10,560 nucleotides of DNA from Candidatus Atribacteria bacterium 4572_76 (GCA_002084865.1 NBMG01000041.1:1-10560); one strand, 5' to 3'; positions 1 through 5,832 are shown, counted from the stretch's first letter. Notes: a model not told the origin generated them from the letters alone. Translations and numbers: made by a program.

Positions 1-2
1 AA

Positions 3-356
3 GAAGTAAAAGAAGCACAAGAAGATAAAGCTAATATTATATCTTACGATGAATTTAAAAAAATTAATTTAAGAGTAGGAAAGGTTGTTTCTGCTGAAGA
101 AGTAATGGGAACAGATAAATTACTCAAATTGGAAGTTGCTCTGGGAAAGGAAAAAAGGACTATTGTAGCCGGAGTAAGAAAGCATTACTCTGCCGAAGAA
201 ATATTGGGGAAGAAGATAGTAGTAGTAACTAATTTACAACCTGTAAAACTTAGAGGTATCGAATCTCAAGGCATGCTTTTAGCTGCGGTTGATAAAGATA
301 ATGTAGTTTTATTAACCGTAGATAAAGATATTACTGAAGGTAGCAAAATACAATAA
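3..356 (+). CDS. metG: Methionyl-tRNA synthetase, C-terminal tRNA-binding domain (5' partial)
   Basis: The window opens inside this gene, and the reading frame is open from base 3 to the TAA at 354-356 (117 codons). The visible part is an OB-fold tRNA-binding domain of the EMAP/Trbp111 type. It starts near 'YDEFKKINLRVGKVV', continues through 'VAGVRKHY' and 'KIVVVTNLQPVKLRGIESQG', and ends 'GMLLAAVD', the usual order in the family. In bacteria this domain is most often the C-terminus of MetG, which charges tRNA-Met in the cytoplasm; the domain raises tRNA affinity. The catalytic part lies upstream and is not visible, so a free-standing tRNA-binding protein or a MetG beta subunit cannot be excluded. 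The acidic, lysine-rich stretch before the domain looks like a linker, which favours the fused form. The internal ATG at 105 lies within the domain and is not a credible start. Confidence 0.85.
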   Translation, partial: EVKEAQEDKANIISYDEFKKINLRVGKVVSAEEVMGTDKLLKLEVALGKEKRTIVAGVRKHYSAEEILGKKIVVVTNLQPVKLRGIESQGMLLAAVDKDNVVLLTVDKDITEGSKIQ

Positions 357-396
357 AATAAGTTACCACCCAAAAAATACCCAAGGAGGGATATTC

Positions 397-1185
397 ATGT
401 CTACTGTAAAAAATAAAGGAGAAGAAGTTAATATGACATATTCGTTCAGAGAAAATATTAACAAAAATCTTGGATTGATATTCATACTTTTTATGTGTGC
501 GTTGATTATTTTATCTGTAACTTTACAGGTAAAGATTAATAAACTAAATATTCAAACAGAAAATATTATTGAAAATGTTAATCTGAATAACGAGAAGATA
601 GTTACCATGAACGAGAAGATAGTTACCATGAATGAGAAGATAGTAAGTATAGTAGATGATTTATCTAACGAAGTAAAAAAATATAGCCAAGTTAAAATAG
701 GCAGAGATCAATTTACAGAAATCTATATGCAATTACAGGAATTAACCGGAATGATTTCCGACGAAATTAAAAGGGAATATTATATTACCAAGGCAGTAAA
801 AGAAATTTCTAAAAATAATTCTACCTTAGACAGTAAATCTATATATGAAATATCTAAAACTATTTATGAGGAATCTATAAAATATAATTTTAATCCTTTA
901 TTAATCACTGCCATAATAAAAACAGAAAGCAATTACGATCCCAAAGCCGTTTCAGATTCTTATGCCTATGGATTGTGTCAGGTAAGAAGATTTATAGCTC
1001 CGGAATTGGCAGAAAACATTGGCATTAAATGGGACGGAGCAGAGAAAACATTATTTGATCCTGTTAAAAATATTCAAATTGGAGTATATTATCTATCTAT
1101 ATTAAATAGAAATTTTCACGATTTAAAAACTGCTGTCATAGCTTACAACCAGGGACCTTATGCCGTACAAAGAAGTGCAAAATGA
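397..1185 (+). CDS. Membrane-anchored lytic transglycosylase (SLT domain)
   Basis: A 262-residue protein predicted to cleave peptidoglycan glycan strands outside the membrane. The ATG at 397 follows AGGAGGG (384-390) with 6 bases spacing. A hydrophobic segment at about residues 25-44 should act as an uncleaved N-terminal anchor. Residues 45-100 look like a coiled coil and include a heptad repeat 'NEKIVTM' (near 66-84), encoded by a 21-bp tandem DNA repeat. The SLT domain covers about 158-258: 'IIKTESNYDPKAVSD' carries the likely catalytic Glu177, 'YGLCQV' replaces the usual GLMQL, and 'LFDPVKNIQIGVYYLS' and 'AYNQGP' are the later family motifs. The protein stops 8 residues after AYNQGP, whereas relatives usually continue for 20 or more. 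Bases 1172-1204 in another frame read EVQNEIKATD then stop, so a late frameshift is possible. It lies 40 bp after metG and may be co-transcribed. The family call is firm; its specific cell role is unknown. Confidence 0.85.
   Translation: MSTVKNKGEEVNMTYSFRENINKNLGLIFILFMCALIILSVTLQVKINKLNIQTENIIENVNLNNEKIVTMNEKIVTMNEKIVSIVDDLSNEVKKYSQVKIGRDQFTEIYMQLQELTGMISDEIKREYYITKAVKEISKNNSTLDSKSIYEISKTIYEESIKYNFNPLLITAIIKTESNYDPKAVSDSYAYGLCQVRRFIAPELAENIGIKWDGAEKTLFDPVKNIQIGVYYLSILNRNFHDLKTAVIAYNQGPYAVQRSAK
589..645 (+). repeat. 21-bp in-frame tandem repeat in the transglycosylase gene
   Basis: Two identical 21-base units (589-609 and 610-630) and a partial third (631-645) encode successive NEKIVTM heptads. 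The unit length equals exactly seven codons, so unit gain or loss would lengthen or shorten the coiled-coil stalk without shifting the frame. Confidence 0.8.
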
Positions 1186-1312
1186 GATTAAAGCCACTGA
1201 TTGAACTAGTCGTTAGTGTACAAAACTAGCATATAGCGTACAGCGTTTAGCACATAGAAAATACAGTGATAAGTAATAAGTGATGAGTAATTAGTAACAA
1301 GTCTATGTAAAT
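1186..1312. other. Intergenic repeat cluster after the transglycosylase gene
   Basis: No gene is visible. The stretch contains TAGCGTA-like words (around 1235-1252) and a degenerate cluster of ATAAGTAAT/GTGATGAGTAAT words (1267-1301) ending in GTAACAAG. The same words recur at 6967-7061, there partly on the other strand. ACATAG near 1251 and CTATGT near 1303 form a weak inverted pair around the cluster. I see no convincing terminator for the upstream genes. Confidence 0.5.
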
Positions 1313-1365
1313 GTAGGGGTTCGATTCATCGAATCCGTTTCGGGTCGAATAAATTCTACCCCTAC
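1313..1365. repeat. GTAGGGGT hairpin repeat (copy 1)
   Basis: GTAGGGGT (1313-1320) and its exact reverse complement ACCCCTAC (1358-1365) bracket a short core containing TTCGAT-TCATCGAA. Related elements with the same outer arms and different cores occur at 2751-2828 and 7594-7621, so this is a dispersed family of palindromic elements. Confidence 0.75.
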
Positions 1366-1367
1366 TT

Positions 1368-1427
1368 AATTGGTAAATTGGAGAATTGGTCAATTGGTAA
1401 ATTAATTTATTGGTGAATCGGTGAATT
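1368..1427 (+). repeat. Degenerate AATTGG(T/A)N tandem cluster
   Basis: AATTGG-type words recur at an 8-9 base period (AATTGGTA, AATTGGAG, AATTGGTC, AATTGGTA), then degrade into TATTGGTGAATCGGTGAATT. The cluster ends a few bases before the -35 of the riboswitch promoter. No coding or known regulatory role is evident. Confidence 0.6.
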
Positions 1428-1432
1428 ATTTA

Positions 1433-1461
1433 TTGTAAAAAGTATAAAAGGATGATATAAT
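1433..1461 (+). promoter_or_regulatory. Sigma-70/A-type promoter for the FMN riboswitch transcript
   Basis: A TTGTAA -35 box (1433-1438) is followed, after exactly 17 bases, by a perfect TATAAT -10 box (1456-1461). Transcription would start near 1468, about 20 bases before the riboswitch aptamer, as expected for a leader RNA. Confidence 0.65.
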
Positions 1462-1489
1462 TTTTAAAAATAGAATATTAAAGATTATG

Positions 1490-1671
1490 CTTTTTCGGGG
1501 CAGGGTGAGGTTAATCAAAAATTAACCAATTCCCGACCGGTGGTAAAATTATCCTCCTTCAGAGAATGTTGAGAGGAGGTAATAAGCCCACGAGCTCGGT
1601 ATTCGCTATTGTGAGTACCGAACAGATCTGGTGAAAAGCCAGAGCCGACAGTAAAGTCTGGATGGAAGAAG
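1490..1671 (+). promoter_or_regulatory. FMN riboswitch (RFN element)
   Basis: The conserved FMN-aptamer blocks appear in order: CGGGGCAGGGTGA (1496-1508), AATTCCCGACCGGTGGTA, AGCCCACGAGC, GATCTGGTGAAAAGCCAGAGCC, GACAGT and AGTCTGGATGG. P1 can form between 1490-1496 and 1665-1671. A variable P3-side hairpin is built on CCTCC and GGAGG, and another stem pairs TCGGTA with TACCGA. An extra 7-bp hairpin (1509-1515 with 1521-1527) sits where P2 normally has a short loop. FMN binding should reduce expression of the downstream gene. The target is ribU, which transports riboflavin and so fits the ligand. Confidence 0.95.
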
Positions 1672-1695
1672 AAGTGATTTATTATAAATAAAGAT

Positions 1696-1733
1696 TATCC
1701 CCGAGAAAATATGATTTTTCGGGGATATTTTTT
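1696..1733 (+). terminator. Riboswitch-controlled intrinsic terminator
   Basis: TATCCCCGA pairs with TCGGGGATA and the stem extends through GAAA/TTTT with one G-U pair, giving about 13 bp with a 6-base loop followed by six T. The 5' arm (1699-1708) can instead pair with 1491-1500, the 5' strand of aptamer P1, because 1491-1500 and 1715-1724 are the same 10-mer (TTTTTCGGGG). This offers a simple FMN-dependent choice between P1 plus terminator and an antiterminator. Confidence 0.85.
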
Positions 1734-1783
1734 ATTGATAGAAAATATTTTTAAATTTAAATTAATTGCATAAGAATTTTCTT

Positions 1784-1811
1784 TTTACGTAAGCCCTAAT
1801 TAGCATATAAT
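1784..1811 (+). promoter_or_regulatory. Possible second promoter for ribU, downstream of the riboswitch terminator
   Basis: TTTACG (1784-1789) and a perfect TATAAT (1806-1811) are separated by 16 bases. If active, it would give ribU expression that bypasses FMN control. The -35 match is only 4 of 6 and the region is AT-rich, so chance occurrence is quite possible. Confidence 0.3.
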
Positions 1812-1845
1812 ATATAACGAAAAACGAAAAGCGCGAAATCCTATC

Positions 1846-1877
1846 CGTATCTCGTATCTCGTGAATCGTATCTCGTA
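1846..1877 (+). repeat. CGTATCTCGT repeat cluster
   Basis: CGTATCT is repeated three times at 8-16 base intervals with GTGAATCG in the middle. A close copy in the opposite orientation lies at 7072-7101. It belongs to the GATACG/GATACGAG family found in several gaps of this window. Confidence 0.7.
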
Positions 1878-1891
1878 GATAAGATAGAGGC

Positions 1892-2067
1892 CAGGAGACA
1901 GAATCCAGTATTCAGAATCATTTTAGATTACAAGGTTCTATTATTTGTTAAGTTATTTTATATTCTTCTTACTCCTGACTACTGGCTCCTGAATTCTTAA
2001 CCAATAATTATGGTTTTTCGCTTTTCGCTTTACGTTTTTAGTTTATTGATTTATCCTATACGCTAAA
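1892..2067 (+). repeat. Dispersed repeat, copy A (inverted partner at 5364-5560)
   Basis: Three blocks match the reverse complement of 5364-5560: GACAGAATCCAGTATTCAG with flanking bases (1897-1930), the stretch from AGTTATTTTATATTC through GACTACTGGCTCCTGAATTC to AATTATGGTTTTTCG (1951-2020), and TTTTTAGTTTA...TATACGCTAAA (2035-2067). Within the copy, CAGGAGACAG near the left and CTCCTGACTACTGGCTCCTG (1972-1991) on the right form an imperfect inverted pair, as in a small non-autonomous element. It sits between the riboswitch terminator and ribU. No coding potential is seen. Confidence 0.75.
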
Positions 2068-2127
2068 CTATTCAATATCGACTAATTTATAAATAAAGAT
2101 AAAAAAATAAAAAGAAGGAGAATCTGT

Positions 2128-2658
2128 ATGAAAAGTAAAAAAATTACCAGTATTTCTATATTAGTAGCCCTGTCGATAGTAGCGGGGTATTTTATTCATT
2201 TTCCCATTTTACCCCAGGCGCCATTCTTATTGTATGATCCGGGGAGTGTATTTCTCCTGATCGGATCTTTTAAATTGGGTCCGAAAATTGGTGTTTTGAT
2301 GTCTCTAATTACGGCTATACTTTTTGCTCTTATCACCGGGCAAGGTGGTCCTTATGGTGCTTTGATGAACTTTTTAGCAACGGGAACTTTCGTATTTGTA
2401 TCCTCTCAAATCTATTTCTTGTATCATAACAAGAAGGGAGCAATTTTAGGATTAATTTTGGGGACATTAGCAATGACCTTAATAATGGTCCCGGCTAATT
2501 TAATTATTACCCCTATTTATTTAGGAGTTAATAGAGATATTGTATTCAAAATGTTAATCCCAGCTATCATCCCTTTTAATCTTTTAAAAGGGATGATTAG
2601 TGGTACTATAACTTTTATTTTATATAAAAGATTATATCCTTTAATAATTAGCAAATAA
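2128..2658 (+). CDS. ribU: Riboflavin ECF transporter S-component RibU
   Basis: A 176-residue, strongly hydrophobic protein with about six membrane segments, the size and composition of an energy-coupling-factor substrate-binding component. 'PFLLYDPGSVFLLIGSFKLGPKIGVL' near residues 32-57, a GQGG segment, 'NFLATGTFVFV' and 'LGTLAMTLIMVPAN' fit the RibU family. RibU binds riboflavin (or FMN) with high affinity and imports it with the shared EcfA/EcfA'/EcfT module, whose genes are not in this window. The ATG follows AAGGAG (2115-2120) with 7 bases spacing. The FMN riboswitch upstream independently supports the assignment. The gene stands alone, nearly 400 bp downstream of the riboswitch terminator, an unusually long distance filled by repeats. 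Confidence 0.92.
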   Translation: MKSKKITSISILVALSIVAGYFIHFPILPQAPFLLYDPGSVFLLIGSFKLGPKIGVLMSLITAILFALITGQGGPYGALMNFLATGTFVFVSSQIYFLYHNKKGAILGLILGTLAMTLIMVPANLIITPIYLGVNRDIVFKMLIPAIIPFNLLKGMISGTITFILYKRLYPLIISK

Positions 2659-2674
2659 TCTAAAATAATTTTTT

Positions 2675-2703
2675 TTGATAAATTACAAAAATGGTTATAT
2701 AAT
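2675..2703 (+). promoter_or_regulatory. Near-consensus sigma-70/A promoter for the gmp-metK operon
   Basis: TTGATA (2675-2680, 5 of 6) and TATAAT (2698-2703, 6 of 6) are separated by 17 bases. It lies just after ribU and would start transcription near 2710, leaving a leader of about 350 bases full of hairpin repeats before the first gene. Confidence 0.7.
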
Positions 2704-2750
2704 AAATTAAATTCAAAATTTAAAACTTTTTACATAGAGTAGTATTTTTA

Positions 2751-2828
2751 ATGTAGGGGTCGGATTTATCCGACCCGGATTATCTGGCTAATTTTATATG
2801 GCGGGTTCGATAAATCGAACCCCTACAT
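2751..2828. repeat. GTAGGGG hairpin repeat (copy 2, double-palindrome form)
   Basis: Outer arms ATGTAGGGGT and ACCCCTACAT enclose two perfect short palindromes, 2757-2776 (GGGTCGGAT-TT-ATCCGACCC) and 2803-2822 (GGGTTCGAT-AA-ATCGAACCC). The element therefore folds either as one long stem or as two hairpins. It lies in the untranslated leader of gmp-metK. Confidence 0.85.
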
Positions 2829-2835
2829 TTGTATA

Positions 2836-2910
2836 GATAGGCGATCCTGCCTTCGTGAAAACGGGGGAAGCCTGCCCTGTGGAGGGTAGACACAAGGCCT
2901 ACCCCTACAT
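2836..2910. repeat. Hairpin repeat adjoining copy 2, ending ACCCCTACAT
   Basis: Read on the - strand, this begins ATGTAGGGGTAGG and contains the short inverted pair GGGTAG (2884-2889) and CTACCC (2899-2904), then a GGCAGGC/CCTGCC-rich part. The GTAGGGG end links it to the same family as 2751-2828. It is more GC-rich than the surrounding sequence. A reverse-strand reading frame across it is judged non-coding. Confidence 0.55.
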
Positions 2911-2939
2911 ATTATAACATAGCTAACTTCTTTATGTAA

Positions 2940-3035
2940 TACGAGATACGAGATACGAGAGATACTGGATACCGGATACGGTTTCACCATGGCTTCTTTT
3001 CTTAACACGATACGCAATACGCGATACGCGATACG
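2940..3035. repeat. Composite GATACG repeat (copy 1)
   Basis: A cluster of TACGAGA units (2940-2983, including GATACTGGATACCGGATACGG), a spacer with TTCTTTTC, and then CGATACGCAATACGCGATACG units. The 21 bases 3008-3028 are identical to 7139-7159, where the same order (GATACGA cluster, TTCTTTTC spacer, this block) is found again. It ends 8 bases before the gmp ribosome binding site. Confidence 0.75.
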
Positions 3036-3057
3036 AAAAAAAGGGAGGATAATTTTC

Positions 3058-4143
3058 ATGAAAAATGTTGCCGTCCTGATGGCTGGTGGTCGGGGACAAA
3101 GATTCTGGCCGCATAGTCGATTTGATACACCAAAACAATTATTATCTATTACTGGTGGGAATAGCATGATTAGAGAGACCGTTAATCGCGTATCACCACT
3201 AATTGATTTATCAGATGTATTTATTTCCACCACGGAAGATCTCTTTGATGGCATAAAAGATGCTCTTCCCGAAATAGATTATCTAAATTATATCCTTGAA
3301 CCAGTGGGCAGAGATACTGCAGCCTGTATCGGTTTGGCGGCAGTAGTTATTGAACATAGATATAAAGACCCTGACACCACTATGATTACACTTCCCATAG
3401 ACCATATAATAAAAGATGGAGAAAAATTTTTAAAAGCAATTAAAGAAGCTTGTAAACTTGCTCGCGAAACAGGTAATTTGATTACTATAGGTATTAAACC
3501 ATCGCGGCCGGAAACCGGATACGGTTATATCTGTGTAGGCGAAGAAGTAGAAAAGACCGATAACATTACCGCTTGTGTGGTGAATAATTTTACAGAAAAG
3601 CCAGATTTGGAAACTGCAAAAATATTTATAAGTGAGGGAAACTATCTTTGGAATAGTGGCATATTTGTTTGGACTTGCAGAGATATTTTAAAGGCTATAG
3701 AAAAAGAAGCGCCCAAGCTTCATGAGGGATTAATGAAAATAAAAGATAGTTTAGGAACATTACAAAAAAAAGAAGTGGTAAAAGAAGTATTTTATGGATT
3801 GGATAAAATATCCATAGATTATGCTATTATGGAAAAAGTGTCTAACAGATTAGTGGTAAAAGGAGACTTTAACTGGGATGATATTGGCTCATGGACTTCA
3901 ATGGAGAGAATTTTTCCTCAGGATAAAGATGGTAATGTAGTGCAAGGCGGACATGAGGGAGTAGATACCAAAAGGTGTGTTATTGTAAATGACGAAGGCT
4001 TAATAGTTACTATCGGCCTATCTGATCTGGTTATAGTATCCAGCGGGGATATAAAACTGATTTATCCCAAAAAGCGAGAAGGTGACTTAAAGAAGATAAT
4101 TAAAAGTATAGCTAATAACGAAAAATATAAAAAGTATTTATAA
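3058..4143 (+). CDS. manC: Mannose-1-phosphate guanylyltransferase
   Basis: A 361-residue cytoplasmic enzyme making GDP-mannose from mannose-1-phosphate and GTP, a precursor for polysaccharides and glycans. Family motifs in order: nucleotide-binding 'LMAGGRGQRFWP' (7-18) with 'PKQLL' (25-29), 'EPVGRDTA' (81-88), 'LPIDHII' (112-118), 'TGYGYI' (153-158), 'FTEKP' (178-182), 'NYLWNSGIF' (195-203), 'SIDYAIMEK' (252-260) and 'NWDDIGSW' (272-279). The length is that of the single-domain enzyme; the phosphomannose isomerase domain of long ManC/AlgA proteins is absent. I chose ATG 3058 because GGGAGG (3043-3048) precedes it by 9 bases. The in-frame ATG at 2989 would add 23 residues encoded by a DNA repeat. 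The gene is 16 bp before metK, so the two are probably one operon. Confidence 0.93.
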   Translation: MKNVAVLMAGGRGQRFWPHSRFDTPKQLLSITGGNSMIRETVNRVSPLIDLSDVFISTTEDLFDGIKDALPEIDYLNYILEPVGRDTAACIGLAAVVIEHRYKDPDTTMITLPIDHIIKDGEKFLKAIKEACKLARETGNLITIGIKPSRPETGYGYICVGEEVEKTDNITACVVNNFTEKPDLETAKIFISEGNYLWNSGIFVWTCRDILKAIEKEAPKLHEGLMKIKDSLGTLQKKEVVKEVFYGLDKISIDYAIMEKVSNRLVVKGDFNWDDIGSWTSMERIFPQDKDGNVVQGGHEGVDTKRCVIVNDEGLIVTIGLSDLVIVSSGDIKLIYPKKREGDLKKIIKSIANNEKYKKYL

Positions 4144-4168
4144 TTAGATAACAAAGGAGATGTTAGAT

Positions 4169-5317
4169 TTGAAGAACAAATATTTATTTACTTCCGAATC
4201 AGTTACCGAAGGACATCCAGATAAGATTGCCGATCAAGTATCTGATGCTATACTGGATGCCATCTACAAAGAAGACCCTTATGGGAGAGTGGCAGTAGAG
4301 ACCTTGGTTGCTACCGGATTGGTTATGGTCGCCGGACAGATTACCACTTCTTGTTATGTGGATATTCCCAAAATAGTACGTAAAACCATCCGGGATATAG
4401 GTTACACCCGGGCTAAATATGGATTTGATGGTGATACTTGCGCGGTATTAACCTCTATTGATGAACAGTCCAAGGATATAGATCAGGGAGTGAGTAAATC
4501 AATGGAAGTAAAAGAGAAGATTAAAGAAAAAAATGATATGGAAACTATCGGGGCAGGTGATCAAGGAATGATGTTCGGTTATGCCTGCCGAGAAACTCCC
4601 GAACTGATGCCCCTTCCTATAATATTGGCTCATAAATTAACTTACCGACTGGCAGAAGCAAGAAAAAAGAAGATAATCCCTTATCTTCCAAAAAGGGTAG
4701 AAGGGGTAGTAATAGCTGCCCAACATCACCCTGATATTCCTTATGAAACTATTCAAAAAGATATCAAGGAAAAAGTAATTAATTATGTTATCCCCCCAAA
4801 ATATCTTGATGAAAATACCAAATATTTTATTAATACTACCGGAAGATTCGCCATAGGCGGTCCACAGGCAGATACCGGGGTTACCGGAAGAAAAATAATT
4901 GTTGATACCTATGGAGGAGTAGGAAGTCATGGAGGAGGATGTTTCTCCGGAAAAGACCCCACTAAAGTAGACAGGTCAGGTAGTTATATGGCAAGGTATA
5001 TCGCAAAAAATGTTGTAGCTGCCGGGTTAGCTGATAAATGTGAAATACAAATTGCCTATGCCATAGGGGTAGCTCATCCCGTATCTGTTATGTTAGATAC
5101 TTTTAGAACAGAAAACATTGCTCAATCGAAGATATTAGAATTAATCAAAAAGAATTTTGATTTACGCCCGGAAGCAATAATAAGGCACTTGAAACTGAGA
5201 AGACCAATATTTAAAAAGACTGCGGTATATGGTCATTTTGGAAGGGAAGATGAAGATTTTACCTGGGAAAAAACCGGTAAAGCAGAGATACTAAAAGAAC
5301 AGGCAGAACTAAAATAG
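4169..5317 (+). CDS. metK: S-adenosylmethionine synthetase with an apparent internal deletion
   Basis: Methionine adenosyltransferase makes SAM from methionine and ATP in the cytoplasm. Visible motifs: 'FTSESVTEGHPDK' (7-19), 'IGAGDQGMMFGYA' (127-139), 'INTTGRF', 'GPQADTGVTGRK' (232-242), 'GGCFSGKDPTKVDRS' (256-270) and 'YGHFGRE'. I prefer the TTG at 4169, which is 9 bases after AAAGGAG; the in-frame ATG at 4160 directly abuts that site. This gives 382 residues, against roughly 395-400 for most bacterial enzymes. The shortfall is concentrated at one place: after 'IIPYL' the sequence goes straight to 'PKRVEGVVIAAQH', omitting the family's RPDGK(S/T)QVT-VEY segment with the lysine equivalent to E. 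coli Lys165. E. coli Glu55 (GGEIT) is Gln57 here. The family call is certain; full activity is uncertain. Confidence 0.93.
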   Translation: MKNKYLFTSESVTEGHPDKIADQVSDAILDAIYKEDPYGRVAVETLVATGLVMVAGQITTSCYVDIPKIVRKTIRDIGYTRAKYGFDGDTCAVLTSIDEQSKDIDQGVSKSMEVKEKIKEKNDMETIGAGDQGMMFGYACRETPELMPLPIILAHKLTYRLAEARKKKIIPYLPKRVEGVVIAAQHHPDIPYETIQKDIKEKVINYVIPPKYLDENTKYFINTTGRFAIGGPQADTGVTGRKIIVDTYGGVGSHGGGCFSGKDPTKVDRSGSYMARYIAKNVVAAGLADKCEIQIAYAIGVAHPVSVMLDTFRTENIAQSKILELIKKNFDLRPEAIIRHLKLRRPIFKKTAVYGHFGREDEDFTWEKTGKAEILKEQAELK

Positions 5318-5346
5318 TATCGAGTATCGAGTATCGGGTATCGAGT
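5317..5346 (+). repeat. GTATCGA tandem cluster overlapping the metK stop
   Basis: Three to four units of GTATCGAG (one with GTATCGGG) follow each other at an 8-base period, starting at the last base of the metK TAG. Related words in the opposite sense (ACTCGATACT) recur at 5580-5590 and 5696-5727. Confidence 0.75.
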
Positions 5347-5363
5347 TAAATTTAAGTAGAACT

Positions 5364-5560
5364 TTTAGCGTATAATATAATATAAGAATTCCATACAATA
5401 TATAAATATTATTCATAATTAAACTAAAAACTTAAAACGGAAAACCATAATTATTATTTAAGAATTCAGGAGCCAGTAGTCAGAAGAATATAAAATAACT
5501 TCGTACACAATATAATCTCATAATTTAAAATAATTCTGAATACTGGATTCTGGCTTCTGT
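5364..5560 (-). repeat. Dispersed repeat, copy B (inverted relative to copy A)
   Basis: The reverse complement reads ACAGAAGCCAGAATCCAG..., TATTCAGAATTATTTTAAATTA, then AGTTATTTTATATTCTTC-TGACTACTGGCTCCTGAATTCTTAA, AATTATGGTTTTCCG, TTTTTAGTTTA and TATACGCTAAA, matching copy A at 1892-2067 block by block. The joins between blocks (for example 5500-5520) are not conserved. It starts 47 bp after metK, so copies A and B frame the ribU-gmp-metK segment head to head. Confidence 0.75.
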
Positions 5561-5740
5561 CTCGAGACTTCTGCTTTCTTAACTCGATACTATATTGTTA
5601 GTGTAAACTTTACTGTGGTAGCTAAATAAAGAAAAGGATATTTATTTTTTTTTATTTTCCTATCTTCTTTTTCTATGGTACTTTTCTTTGTTTTTACTCG
5701 ATACTCGATACTATATACTCGATACTTTCTGTTTGGTTTT
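5561..5740. other. Gene-free spacer before pilT, T-rich, with GATACT repeats
   Basis: No gene is visible. AACTCGATACT (5580-5590) and a three-unit ACTCGATACT cluster (5696-5727) flank a T-rich stretch (5640-5695) with runs of nine T and many TTCTTTT words. No clean terminator stem precedes the T runs on the + strand, so I do not call a terminator for metK. Confidence 0.5.
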
Positions 5741-5769
5741 TTGCATAGTAGAACTATCTCTGATAGAAT
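5741..5769 (+). promoter_or_regulatory. Candidate sigma-70/A promoter for the first pilT
   Basis: TTGCAT (5741-5746) and TAGAAT (5764-5769) are separated by 17 bases and sit 64 bases before the pilT start. The -10 is 5 of 6 and the -35 only 3 of 6, so this is plausible but not firm. Confidence 0.4.
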
Positions 5770-5832
5770 AATAAATAAATTCAGTTAATCTTTTCTAATT
5801 TTAGCAATATTAAGAAAGGAAGAATTAACTAT

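Noticed and set aside
2940..3035. GATACG clusters as a CRISPR array
   Set aside because: Units are only about 7-8 bases with no spacers of constant length, and no cas genes are present.
2989..3057. ATG at 2989 as the start of the guanylyltransferase
   Set aside because: The added 23 residues come from the GATACG repeat, and a good ribosome binding site directs initiation to 3058.
2823..3254. Reverse-strand protein-coding frame across 2823-3254
   Set aside because: It is built from intergenic repeats and the antisense of the guanylyltransferase start, has no ribosome binding site and no recognisable protein character.
2704..4168. A SAM riboswitch controlling metK
   Set aside because: I found no SAM-I/II/III type conserved blocks before gmp or in the 16-bp gmp-metK gap.
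4637..4930. Reverse-strand frame inside metK
   Set aside because: It overlaps a well-supported gene and has no family motif or ribosome binding site.
5640..5700. T-rich stretch as a terminator after metK
   Set aside because: No stable stem directly precedes the T runs.
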